61,693 nucleotides of DNA, taken from Chloroflexota bacterium (lineage in GTDB: Bacteria > Chloroflexota > Anaerolineae > Anaerolineales > Anaerolineaceae). The position numbers and the translations under genes were made by a program. The notes under the pieces were generated by a model, which saw only the letters and a list, made by a program, of their open reading frames with translations, did no database searches and was not told where the DNA came from. The stretch covers positions 1 through 61,693 of the forward strand of contig SLTK01000006.1 in NCBI GenBank assembly GCA_004347695.1, in the 5' to 3' direction. Below, piece after piece: positions 53,201 to 61,130 of this stretch. Each line of letters starts with the position of its first letter. The stretch's first letter is position 1.

Positions 53201-53445
53201 ACAGCAAACCCCCACGTCCGCGCAGGACGAGGGGGGATCAACTCGTGGTGCCACCTGCTTTCGCTGCGCTTATCACGCAGCCTCTTGGGACGATAACGGT
53301 TCCAGCCGGCTCCCTTACGGCTGCTGCAAGCGCAGCCCCTGCGAAAGCGATACCAGGGGGGATTTCGCCGCAACGCCCTGCCAGCTCGCACCATCCGCTG
53401 GCTCTCTGAAAAGGTTTGCCGGTTACTTATCCCTGGGTTACTCTT
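53201..53445 (-). promoter_or_regulatory. T-box riboswitch of serS
   Basis: Leader RNA that senses uncharged tRNA-Ser. On the minus strand a stem I with the AGAGAGCC and GGATGGTGCGAGC elements (about 53410-53380) comes first. A candidate specifier UCC lies at 53362-53360. The T-box antiterminator sequence AGGTGGCACCACG is at 53256-53244. The terminator (53235-53209) pairs CCCCC-T-CGTCC with GGACG-T-GGGGG and is followed by TTTG. The specifier assignment is the least certain part. The 5' end is set roughly. Confidence 0.92.
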
Positions 53446-53559
53446 TGGATTAGGATTATACCTGCTCGGTAAGGCCTGTCAAGATAATAATTGCCTGCCC
53501 CAAAGTGTGCAATACAACTGTAAAATTAGGGTTGGTCAACAAAAAGAGGTTGGGATTCT

Positions 53560-53916
53560 ATGGACATCAAAATTGCACGCTGGATTGGACGGGGATTGTG
53601 CATCCTTCTCTTTATCCTGTGGGGAGCGTTTTTCATCGAGCACCTCGGCTTTTTCTTGATGGACACGGGCACACCACCGCCCTTAACCGTCTGGCTGCTG
53701 CAGATTTTGCACGGTTTATTCCTGCTCAGCTACCTTTTATGCTTAAAATACGAAAGGATTGGCAGCCTGTGTCTGTTCATCCTCGCGCTGGCATTTTTTA
53801 TCGCCACGGCCGGTGACCAGGCGCTGTTGTTTATCGTCATTTCAGTCAGCCCGATCTTCTTTTTTAGCTACGGATGGATGCGTAACCTGTGGATAGGCTC
53901 CCAGGCCACCCGCTAG
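53560..53916 (+). CDS. Small membrane protein of unknown function (intact copy)
   Basis: A 118-residue protein with about four hydrophobic helices and few charges, ending FFFSYGWMRNLW plus a short polar tail. No family is recognised with confidence. A partial paralog lies at 56574-56933: the last 63 codons align without gaps (53728-53916 to 56745-56933, constant offset 3017). The two copies bracket three unrelated genes. Confidence 0.72.
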   Translation: MDIKIARWIGRGLCILLFILWGAFFIEHLGFFLMDTGTPPPLTVWLLQILHGLFLLSYLLCLKYERIGSLCLFILALAFFIATAGDQALLFIVISVSPIFFFSYGWMRNLWIGSQATR

Positions 53917-54185
53917 GGTAAGCGATACATTATTCAAGATTGGCTGGTAGTTTCTTCTGCGCGAAGCGCTAAGTTGAAAATGAATTGTACGCCCGGGAAT
54001 TAATTACTCTGTACCCTGTTTTCGTATGGATATAAGTATTCATTCTCTGTTAAAAGCTTATAAGCGGCATATGCGTAGTATATTTAAGCATGACAAGGTA
54101 GTAATACGGCAGAATCACAGCCTATCCAGTGTCAGTATTAATTAATTGTCAGGGCGCATGACTGACCAGATCATAGGAGGCTTCC
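53917..54185. other. Intergenic region at the left edge of the acquired patch
   Basis: AT-rich DNA with no coding frame that I can support. A ribosome site ATAGGAGG precedes the next gene. No repeat or integrase site was recognised. Confidence 0.3.
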
Positions 54186-54782
54186 ATGGGTCGAATCGTT
54201 GTGATGAACCATCTGACCTTGGATGGGGTGATGCAAGGGCCAGGGCGCCCGGACGAGGACACGCGAGGCGGATTTGCGGAGGGTGGCTGGGCCAGCCGCT
54301 CTGCAGCGGCGGGCGATGCCGCGGCCCAGGCAATGGGCGAGCGAATGGCAGCCGGTGGCGGGTTAGCCGGGTGGCTGTTCGGGCGGAGGACATACGATGA
54401 TTTGCTTGCCCACTGGAACCGTGAGGGCGGGCCATTCAAAGACGCGCTGAATCAGACGCCCAAATATGTTGTGTCGACCACTCTCACGGAACCCCTGCCG
54501 TGGCCAAATTCGACGCTGCTGCACGGCGATATCCCGGAGGTCGTGCGGACGCTCAAGGCTCAAACGAGTGGTGTGCTGGGAATCATGGGCAGCGGGGAAC
54601 TGATTAAGGCTCTGTTGCCCGCTGATGTGATTGACGAATACTTGCTGATGATCCACCCACTGATTCTCGGCACCGGTCGTCGGCTTTTTCCAGAACAAGT
54701 GAAGCTGCCGCTGCGGTTGACAGAATGTGTCACATCGTCCGCCGGTGTGGTGATCGCCACCTACGAACCGGAGAAGGAATGA
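54186..54782 (+). CDS. Dihydrofolate reductase family protein (RibD C-terminal type)
   Basis: A 198-residue protein of the RibD_C/DHFR fold. It starts IVVMNHLTLDGVMQGPGRPD, then has LFGRRTYDDLLAHW near residue 64, VLGIMGSGELIKALL near 131 and LILGTGRRLFPE near 157. These are NAD(P)H-binding elements of stand-alone reductases common on mobile and cassette DNA. The substrate is unknown. It is separated from the next gene by an attC-like palindrome, and its high GC differs from the two genes that follow. Confidence 0.9.
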   Translation: MGRIVVMNHLTLDGVMQGPGRPDEDTRGGFAEGGWASRSAAAGDAAAQAMGERMAAGGGLAGWLFGRRTYDDLLAHWNREGGPFKDALNQTPKYVVSTTLTEPLPWPNSTLLHGDIPEVVRTLKAQTSGVLGIMGSGELIKALLPADVIDEYLLMIHPLILGTGRRLFPEQVKLPLRLTECVTSSAGVVIATYEPEKE

Positions 54783-54840
54783 AAATGGATGGCATGTCCT
54801 CGGCCAGAACGTAAACGGCATCCAATCCCCGGCGGATTGC

Positions 54841-54908
54841 GCCCTAACATATCGTTCCACCCGCCCGCTCATCTGCGGCTTGCGGCGGGTGAACTCTTGC
54901 GTCAGGCG
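54841..54908. repeat. attC-like imperfect palindrome 1
   Basis: GCCCTAAC at 54841-54848 opens the site, and GTCAGGC at 54901-54907 closes it (one mismatch to GTTAGGC). Between them GTTC-C-ACCCGCC (54854-54865) pairs with GGCGGGTGAAC (54884-54894), leaving one extrahelical base. This layout is typical of integron attC sites. The assignment is by structure only. Confidence 0.45.
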
Positions 54909-54971
54909 GCAAACTTATCATGATTTTTTGGGTTGCATGATGATCCGTCACGAAAATAGGTCACCATCGAA

Positions 54972-55553
54972 ATGAACACTAAAACGCAAAATCCCGTCAC
55001 AGTCGAATTTGAACGCACCGTTGAAGACATCATAGAATTTAACTTGTTTCACATGTCACATTCGCCAAGCATCCGCCGACAGGCATTGTTCGCGCAAATA
55101 GCTGTAGCGGTGCTCGTGTTCATCGTCTCGCTGGCTGTCGGATCCTTGCTGAACCTGGACAAAAGGACCTTGACGTATTTCGATTATGAGCTTTTTCTGG
55201 TTTTAAGTGTTGCTTCCTTTTTCATATTTCCATATCTCAATAAAGCAGAAGTCATACGGGGGTTGCGCAAAGCGACCACGGAAGGTGACAATAAGGCACT
55301 CTTGGGGCATCAGACAATATCGCTGAGTCCAGATCATATCCTCGTCAAGACCCAGAATAGTGAATCAAAGTATACTTGGGCTTCCATCAATAAAATCGTC
55401 CAGAGTGACAAATACATTTTCTTGTATATTAGCTCAATCAGTGCAATTGCAATTCCTGGAAAGGCATTCTCTACAGAGAACGAATTACAAGAATTCGTGA
55501 GTTATGTAGGCATTTACCGTGAGAAAAGAGTTAATGTCAAAGACTCTGAATAG
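54972..55553 (+). CDS. YcxB-like membrane protein
   Basis: A 193-residue protein. A short N-terminal part (VTVEFERTVEDIIEFNLFHM) leads to two membrane helices (about residues 38-60 and 72-90) and a C-terminal YcxB-like domain with TISLSPDHILVKTQNSESKY and WASINKIVQSDKYIFLYIS. The function of the family is unknown. Its base composition is more AT-rich than the housekeeping genes. There is no promoter or ribosome site of good quality. Confidence 0.82.
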   Translation: MNTKTQNPVTVEFERTVEDIIEFNLFHMSHSPSIRRQALFAQIAVAVLVFIVSLAVGSLLNLDKRTLTYFDYELFLVLSVASFFIFPYLNKAEVIRGLRKATTEGDNKALLGHQTISLSPDHILVKTQNSESKYTWASINKIVQSDKYIFLYISSISAIAIPGKAFSTENELQEFVSYVGIYREKRVNVKDSE

Positions 55554-55580
55554 ATTGTTGAGTCACTTGAATCAACTGCT

Positions 55581-55713
55581 GCCCAACAAAGTGTGCACCC
55601 GACTGGTGGGATTCGCCGCTATTTTCGGGCATTTCGCGCAGCGTGGCTTCGAGTTTTTTCTGCTCCCAAACCTCGTCCACGCCCGCCCTTGCCAGTAACG
55701 GAAACCGTTAGCC
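55581..55713. repeat. attC-like imperfect palindrome 2
   Basis: GCCCAAC at 55581-55587 opens and GTTAGCC at 55707-55713 closes a 133-bp stretch. Its halves pair imperfectly (ACTGG-T-GGG with CCC-TTG-CCAGT among others). Length, ends and the place between two unrelated genes resemble integron attC sites, with one base off the consensus at the closing end. Confidence 0.4.
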
Positions 55714-55735
55714 ACTTTACGAGGGAAAAAACAGC

Positions 55736-56581
55736 ATGGATATCATAAGAATTGCGGCATTTTCTTACAACAACCAAGGCGGTAACCCTGCTGGTGTAGC
55801 CATTTGCAGTGAAATGCCGACCGAAAAAGAAATGCTTGCAACCGCAAAACAGGTTGGCTATTCCGAATCTGCATTTTTAACACAGGTAAATGATGGTTGG
55901 AGAATACGATATTTTGCCCCAGAAATGGAAGTCCCTTTCTGTGGTCACGCCACGATTGCCAGCGGCGCGGTATTGGGAGAACATTTTGGCGAAGGAGTTT
56001 ATAAACTATTCATCAACGAAGGTGAAATAACCGTCAGTGTTTCAAAGTCTGACAAAGGTACTTTTGTCGCAACATTGGAATCGCCCAAAACATGGTCTGA
56101 AATTGCTCCTAAAGAATATGTAGAAACGTTATTAAAAGAATTCAATTTGACGATTGCGGATGTTGATATAAATTACCCGGTACGTTTTGCTTTCGCAGGT
56201 GCAAAGCATCTTATTGTAGTTTTGAAAGACCGTAAGAAACTCGCAGAAATGTCTTATCACTTTGAGCGGGTAAAAGCCCTCATGCAGCAGGAAGGTTTAG
56301 TCACAATCGATTTGTTATGGGTGGAATCAAACCAACTTTTCCACGCAAGAAACCCTTTTCCCACAGGTGGTGTATATGAAGACCCTGCAACTGGTGCTGC
56401 TGCTGCCGCTCTAGCGGGTTATCTGCGGGACATTCAATGGTGGGGTGGAAATAGTTTTGATATTTTGCAAGGAGAAGACATGGGGCGTCCATCTCGCTTA
56501 TCCGTGCAATTTACAATGAATAAAGGCGAAAGTATTAAGGTGAGCGGCGAGACACGTCATATCACAGAAACAAATGGTTAA
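55736..56581 (+). CDS. PhzF family isomerase/epimerase
   Basis: A 281-residue protein with the DAP-epimerase-like two-lobed fold of PhzF. It begins DIIRIAAFSYNNQGGNPAGVA and contains the catalytic-glutamate region SESAFL, FAPEMEVPFCGHATIAS near residue 61 and VYEDPATGAAAAALAGYL near 214. Family members isomerise small metabolites; the substrate here is unknown. The gene is clearly AT-richer than its surroundings, suggesting transfer. Its end overlaps the degenerate membrane-protein copy by 8 nt. Confidence 0.93.
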   Translation: MDIIRIAAFSYNNQGGNPAGVAICSEMPTEKEMLATAKQVGYSESAFLTQVNDGWRIRYFAPEMEVPFCGHATIASGAVLGEHFGEGVYKLFINEGEITVSVSKSDKGTFVATLESPKTWSEIAPKEYVETLLKEFNLTIADVDINYPVRFAFAGAKHLIVVLKDRKKLAEMSYHFERVKALMQQEGLVTIDLLWVESNQLFHARNPFPTGGVYEDPATGAAAAALAGYLRDIQWWGGNSFDILQGEDMGRPSRLSVQFTMNKGESIKVSGETRHITETNG

Positions 56582-56933
56582 CACCGCAAGTCATGGACAA
56601 GCACGGGTAATTCCCTTACATTTTTGGGGAGAAAGCCCCAACGGCTCTCCATATGCTATTGACGACCTGGATGGCCCCAATTTGCTCAATACCCTGAGGA
56701 AAATGCTTTTCTGCGCGACGCACTTAGTCCAATTATATTTGGACAGCTACCGGTTGCCCTTCGAATTAGAGCGCATTGGCATTTTGAGTTTATTCATCCT
56801 CACACTGGCATTTTTTATCGCCACAGCCGGTGACCAGGCGCTGCTGTTTATCGTCATTTCAGCCAGCCCGATCTTCTTTTTTGCTTACGGATGGATGCGG
56901 AACCTGTGGAAGGGCAGTTCGGCGACAGCCTGA
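56574..56933 (+). pseudogene. Partial paralog of the small membrane protein
   Basis: The frame encodes 119 residues, but only the last ~63 (ERIGILSLFILTLAFF to GWMRNLWKG) match the intact copy at 53560-53916. The first ~50 are unrelated, polar and without a membrane helix, so the 5' half seems to have been replaced. It may be a fusion remnant, not an active gene. Its TGA overlaps the ATG of the next gene. Confidence 0.6.
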
Positions 56934-57700
56934 TGGACCGGCTCAAGCCGCAAACGGCCCATGGTGGGTCAGTTGAATCCCTGCCGGGGGGTGGCCGGCG
57001 TTTGTCCATTCCAGCCGGTCCAGCCGGGCATTACCGCCTGGCGCAATTGGATGACACCCGCAACCTTCGCCGCCGTGATTTCAACTGGCAGTCGCCCTGC
57101 GTGTTGACTTTACGCGCGCGCGTCTCTGACCCTGATTTGCCCGGAACCTGGGGCTTTGGCCTGTGGAACGACCCATTTTCGGCGTCGCTGGGGTTGGGGG
57201 GCGGCACGCGTAAACTGCCGGCGCTGCCGAACGCTGCCTGGTTTTTCCATGCCTCACCGGCCAATGCGCTCTCTCTGCGAGATGACCTGCCCGCCAACGG
57301 TTTCCTGGCTGCCGGCTTTAGCAGTCGAAACCTTTCTCCGTTTTTATATCCGCCTGCGGTTTTAGCCGCCCCGCTGTTGGCCTGGCGGGTAACGGCGCGT
57401 TGGTTGCGGCGCGCAGCTCGCCGCTGGATTCGAGAGGATTCAACCCGCCTGAATCACGATCCAACTGCCTGGCATGACTACCGCCTGGGTTGGCGCCTGG
57501 ATGGGGCGGTCTTCCAGGTGGACGGACAGTCCGTAATGGAGTCTTCGCTTGCCCCACGCTGTCGGCTGGGGCTGGTGATCTGGATCGACAACCAGTTTGC
57601 GGCCTTTAAACCGGATGGGACCTTGAAATACGGCGTCCAGGAAAACCCGACCCCTGCCTGGCTGGAAGTCGCGGATCTGAACATCGAATCGGGCGGTTAA
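56933..57700 (+). CDS. Unknown protein, possibly lectin/glucanase-like beta fold
   Basis: A 255-residue protein without a signal peptide. Strand-rich segments such as CVLTLRARVSDPDLPGTWGFGLWNDPF and WHDYRLGWRLDGAVFQVDGQSV recall concanavalin-like (GH16/LamG) domains, but no catalytic motif is seen, so this is a fold impression only. A short Arg-rich part (RWLRRAARRWIRED) interrupts it. The ATG lies in TGATG, overlapping the preceding stop. An in-frame start at 56891 is less likely. Confidence 0.65.
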   Translation: MDRLKPQTAHGGSVESLPGGGRRLSIPAGPAGHYRLAQLDDTRNLRRRDFNWQSPCVLTLRARVSDPDLPGTWGFGLWNDPFSASLGLGGGTRKLPALPNAAWFFHASPANALSLRDDLPANGFLAAGFSSRNLSPFLYPPAVLAAPLLAWRVTARWLRRAARRWIREDSTRLNHDPTAWHDYRLGWRLDGAVFQVDGQSVMESSLAPRCRLGLVIWIDNQFAAFKPDGTLKYGVQENPTPAWLEVADLNIESGG

Positions 57701-57705
57701 ACGGC

Positions 57706-57733
57706 AGACAGCGTATGGAGTCATACGCTGTCT
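57706..57733. terminator. 12-bp perfect hairpin between convergent genes
   Basis: AGACAGCGTATG pairs with CATACGCTGTCT around the loop GAGT, 5 nt past the plus-strand stop. There is no T tract. It probably marks the transcript end for one or both of the convergent genes. Confidence 0.55.
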
Positions 57734-57819
57734 ACACACCCAATCTCCCAAACCCCTTCTACTCGGAGAAGAAGAGGCTTGCGTCTGCCCCGTCCCCACG
57801 GGACATACGCAGACCGCTG

Positions 57820-58812
57820 TCAGGGAAGGAATAATTGCAAAATTAAGCCGACCAGCAATAAGAGGCCATAACTGCGGTTTTGATAAAATGCCGCCGAGAC
57901 GAAGTACAGCGGCCAGCCCTCGGCTGCCGGGCCGGATTTTGGTTTTTCAGTCGGCCGCGGCTGGCTGAAAATTTTGATCACCGGCGGCAGGTAGTACCAG
58001 GCCAGTACCACGATCAGTAGTACTGGTGAGAAATAGCCCGTAATCACCAGCGCAATGACAGCAATGTATTGCAGTGCGATCATCGCCAGAACGGCGTAAC
58101 GCGAGGCAGTCTCGCCGATGATGACCGGCAGGGTGTGAATCCCTTTGGCCTTATCTTCCTTTAGTTTGTCGATGTGTTTGCCAAAGATGACCGTGGTCGG
58201 GCCGATGGCGTAGGCCAGCGAAGCGATGGCCACGTTCCAATCCCACTGCCCGGTGATGACGTAGTAGCCGCCGCCAATCATCAGCGGCCCCCAGGTGATC
58301 AGCACCGCAAGTTCGCCCAGCCCAATGTATTTTAGCGGCCAGGTGTAGAACAGCACAAAAAATGCCCCGGCCAGCAGGAAACCAAGCGCCAGCCATCCGT
58401 TGACCGCTACCAGGTAGGCTCCGGCGGCCAAAGCAATCAGGCCGGTGACGGCGATGTAAATCAAGTGCGTTTTGCGCGACCACAATCCCTGTTCCAGCGG
58501 CTGCGGGCCGTACTGGGTGCGGTAGTAATTGTTTTGATCCACCCCGCGCGAGAAATCGGTCAGGTCATTGAGCAGGTTGTTGGTCGCGTGGGCAAAGATC
58601 AATCCGATTGCCAACAGCCCCCAGCGCAATCCATCGAACGATCCTGCCCGCACTGCCAGCAGACCGGCGATACCGGCGGATATAAAGGTCATGATCAATA
58701 CTGCGGCGCGCGTGGAAATCAGCCAGCGCGAAATGACATCCAGCCCGTCCCACTCTTCTTTATTGATACGCGGAATCACTTGCAAAGCTTTTACCCACAT
58801 GCGGACATTCAT
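57820..58812 (-). CDS. UbiA family prenyltransferase (MenA-like)
   Basis: A 330-residue membrane enzyme with about nine helices. The first aspartate-rich motif NNLLNDLTDFSRGVDQ lies near residue 78, and the second is in GKHIDKLKEDKAKGIHTLP near 211. UbiA enzymes attach a prenyl chain to an aromatic acceptor; MenA-type synthesis of menaquinone fits the length and motifs, but acceptor and chain are inferred. It is monocistronic on minus. Confidence 0.88.
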   Translation of the reverse strand: MNVRMWVKALQVIPRINKEEWDGLDVISRWLISTRAAVLIMTFISAGIAGLLAVRAGSFDGLRWGLLAIGLIFAHATNNLLNDLTDFSRGVDQNNYYRTQYGPQPLEQGLWSRKTHLIYIAVTGLIALAAGAYLVAVNGWLALGFLLAGAFFVLFYTWPLKYIGLGELAVLITWGPLMIGGGYYVITGQWDWNVAIASLAYAIGPTTVIFGKHIDKLKEDKAKGIHTLPVIIGETASRYAVLAMIALQYIAVIALVITGYFSPVLLIVVLAWYYLPPVIKIFSQPRPTEKPKSGPAAEGWPLYFVSAAFYQNRSYGLLLLVGLILQLFLP

Positions 58813-58993
58813 ATTGGTTGCGACTCCAGGTCCCCCACAGGGGAGTATGATTTTAGCGGTGCACCGGATACATTAACCGTTATCAGGCGTATAAGTTACC
58901 TAATATTATCAAAATTAGATTAATATTTCTTAAGTTTTAATTGAGAAGGGATTAAGCCTTCGACCGCGAGTCAATTTCCGGTTTGAACCCGAC

Positions 58994-59023
58994 TTGACGG
59001 GCGCTTAAACTATTCCTTATAAT
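58994..59023 (+). promoter_or_regulatory. Promoter of the secreted hydrolase gene
   Basis: TTGACG (58994-58999) and TATAAT (59018-59023) with an 18-bp spacer. The expected transcript start (about 59030) is only a few bases before the ATG at 59034, and no ribosome site is seen, so translation may be leaderless. Confidence 0.75.
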
Positions 59024-59033
59024 CTGACTTATT

Positions 59034-60167
59034 ATGTCCAATATTAATGGATTGAAACCAATAAACACCGCAGGCAACAAAATAGCGCACTTCACCGCCT
59101 GGGCAGGGATAATTGTGATGGTAACCCTGACAGGCTGTTCCATCGGGGGTGGGCCGGTGGAACAGCGGGTGACGGCTGCGTCGCCCGCCGCTGTGACCCT
59201 GGCGCCCAGCGCCACACCACTGCCCACCGCAACCGCAACGGTGACGGCGACGCCCACCGAAACTCCCACGCCGACCCCGCATCCGTTGACCATGCAGGCC
59301 ATGCGCGCGCGGGATTATCCGGGCAGCGACCTGGTCATCGAACAGACGCTCGACCCGGGATCCAATTATTACCGCTATGTCGCCTCGTATCTGTCGGACG
59401 GGCTAAAGATTTATGGCCTGCTTACCGTACCGTACGCTGATCCGCCCGAAGGCGGCTGGCCGGCCATCATCTTCAATCACGGTTTCATCCCACCCACCGA
59501 ATACCGCACTACCGAACGCTATGTGGCCTACGTCAATGCGCTGGCGACCAACGGATATGTGGTCTTCAAGCCGGATTACCGCGGGCACGGCGATTCGGAA
59601 GGCGCAGCATCCGGCGGTTATTCCAGTCCGGCATATACGGTGGATGTGCTCAACGCGCTGGCATCCGTGCAGCGCTACCCGGGTGTCGACCCGGAGAAAA
59701 TGGGGATGTGGGGGCATTCGATGGGCGGGCATTTGACCCTGCGCGCCATGGTGACCGTCAAAAGTATCAAGGTGGGGGTAATTTGGGCCGGCGTGGTTGG
59801 TTCCTACCAGGATATGCTGACCAATTGGCGGAGAAACCGGCCGTTCCCGACGACCTCCGGGCGGCTTTCACGGATCGGCCAGGAATTGACGGATACTTAC
59901 GGCACCTGGGACGAGAATCCCGAGTTTTGGGCGTCGATTTCGCCGATTGACAATGTGGCCGACATCAGCGGACCTTTGCAATTGCACCACGGAACTGCCG
60001 ATGGGGACGTACCGTTGGAATTTTCAGAAAGCCTGTACCAGGCAATGGTCGATGCCGGCAAAGAGGTAGAGTATTTCACCTACCCCGACAACGACCATAA
60101 CATCTCGCAGGCTTTCAGCAGCGCCATGCAGCGAACGGTGGAGTTTTACGACCGATTTTTGAAGTAG
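59034..60167 (+). CDS. Secreted alpha/beta hydrolase, S9 peptidase-like lipoprotein
   Basis: A 377-residue protein. A lipoprotein signal (hydrophobic stretch then TLTGC near residue 35) and a Thr/Pro-rich linker (about 50-85) lead to a prolyl-oligopeptidase-type hydrolase domain. It has IIFNHGFIPP near residue 144, the nucleophile elbow MGMWGHSMGGHLTL near 222, the acid in GTADGDVPLEFSE near 320 and the histidine in DNDHNISQAF near 351. It acts outside the cell membrane; peptide or ester substrates are both possible. Confidence 0.9.
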   Translation: MSNINGLKPINTAGNKIAHFTAWAGIIVMVTLTGCSIGGGPVEQRVTAASPAAVTLAPSATPLPTATATVTATPTETPTPTPHPLTMQAMRARDYPGSDLVIEQTLDPGSNYYRYVASYLSDGLKIYGLLTVPYADPPEGGWPAIIFNHGFIPPTEYRTTERYVAYVNALATNGYVVFKPDYRGHGDSEGAASGGYSSPAYTVDVLNALASVQRYPGVDPEKMGMWGHSMGGHLTLRAMVTVKSIKVGVIWAGVVGSYQDMLTNWRRNRPFPTTSGRLSRIGQELTDTYGTWDENPEFWASISPIDNVADISGPLQLHHGTADGDVPLEFSESLYQAMVDAGKEVEYFTYPDNDHNISQAFSSAMQRTVEFYDRFLK

Positions 60168-60189
60168 AGATTTGAAATAGGGTGCGCTT

Positions 60190-60560
60190 TCCGCTGGACT
60201 ATGCGAGTAGCGTACCTCGCCAAAAGCCGTGTAGCGCAGGGAACTAACCAGGTTGCCGCTGGCGTTGACCGACACGCTGGTCGAACCCAGGTGGTCAGTG
60301 AGTAACCAGGTTAAGGTGCCGTTCTTGCGAAGCGAAGCGGAGCACCCCTGTGGGGCACGCATGGCAATGCGGTTGGCACCCGCAAAATAGTACTTGCGCT
60401 CGTTTTGCTGGCTGCCCTGCACCTGCTTCTCGTAGTGCTTTCCGACGTAGTAGGTGGTCACGTCCCCTAGCACGCTTTTCACCATTCGGCCATCGCCGTC
60501 ATAGCTGTAGATCATGGTATAAGTCTGCGGGGTGGGGGTGACGGTATAGTTAGGTGGTCG
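60190..60560 (-). pseudogene. Fragment of an RHS-repeat protein core
   Basis: The minus-strand translation shows an RHS/YD-repeat core: MIYSYDGDGRMVKSVLGD, TTYYVGKHYEKQ, LLTDHLGSTSVSVNASG and SSLRYTAFGEVRYS. A full RHS protein is over 1000 residues with a variable toxin tip. Here the frame is closed by a stop just upstream (about 60570), and the family-like sequence ends near 60210, where it runs into the end of the convergent hydrolase gene. It is therefore a truncated remnant. Confidence 0.75.
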
Positions 60561-60623
60561 GGCTCATAATTTTTGGACTGGGCGCCCTGCATTTTCCCTT
60601 TCTAAATTGGTTTAATTGCCCAA

Positions 60624-61109
60624 TTACGGGGCATAGTGAACATCAATATATGCCCCAACTTGTTCAGATTTATCCTTCACTTGACCGATAACGACGATTC
60701 GGACAATAGTTGAGCTTTTAATTTCACCCAAATCAGGCAATACAAATAGTACCAGTCCGGTTGGATCGATCTTTTTTGTTGGCAAAATTCTTTCTCCCTC
60801 AGGATATTCTACTTTGTTGTTAATTGGTTCCCAGACTTCATCCTGTTTTATAAAGATCTTCACGTCGAAATCGTTATGAAAAGTAATGTTATATACAGAT
60901 TGGTTTATTATGCCGAAAGCTAGCGAATCTCCAACTTTATACGATTGGGGCTCACCCGGAAAATTTTGTAATACAATTTTCGAATTAATATTTTTCTCGG
61001 GCACATTGATACCTGGAAATAAATCACCATCTTGTCCACTTGATGCTGTACAGGAGGTGGTAATCATGAAGCCAATTAAGAGTAGTAAATAGGCCAGTAT
61101 GTTTTTCAT
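60624..61109 (-). CDS. Small lipoprotein of unknown function
   Basis: A 161-residue protein with an N-terminal hydrophobic stretch and lipobox ITTSC near residue 20, then a beta-rich domain (YKVGDSLAFGIINQSVYNITF, VLFVLPDLG). It is AT-rich compared with the rest of the window. It is 21 nt after the partial gene at the window edge, suggesting co-transcription. No family is recognised. The ATG is at 61109. Confidence 0.75.
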   Translation of the reverse strand: MKNILAYLLLLIGFMITTSCTASSGQDGDLFPGINVPEKNINSKIVLQNFPGEPQSYKVGDSLAFGIINQSVYNITFHNDFDVKIFIKQDEVWEPINNKVEYPEGERILPTKKIDPTGLVLFVLPDLGEIKSSTIVRIVVIGQVKDKSEQVGAYIDVHYAP

Positions 61110-61130
61110 GGTAGTTCCTCAGTTAATAGG

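Noticed and set aside
53164..53394. A 76-codon minus-strand frame inside the serS leader
   Set aside because: It runs through the T-box stem I, antiterminator and terminator, which explain the sequence better.
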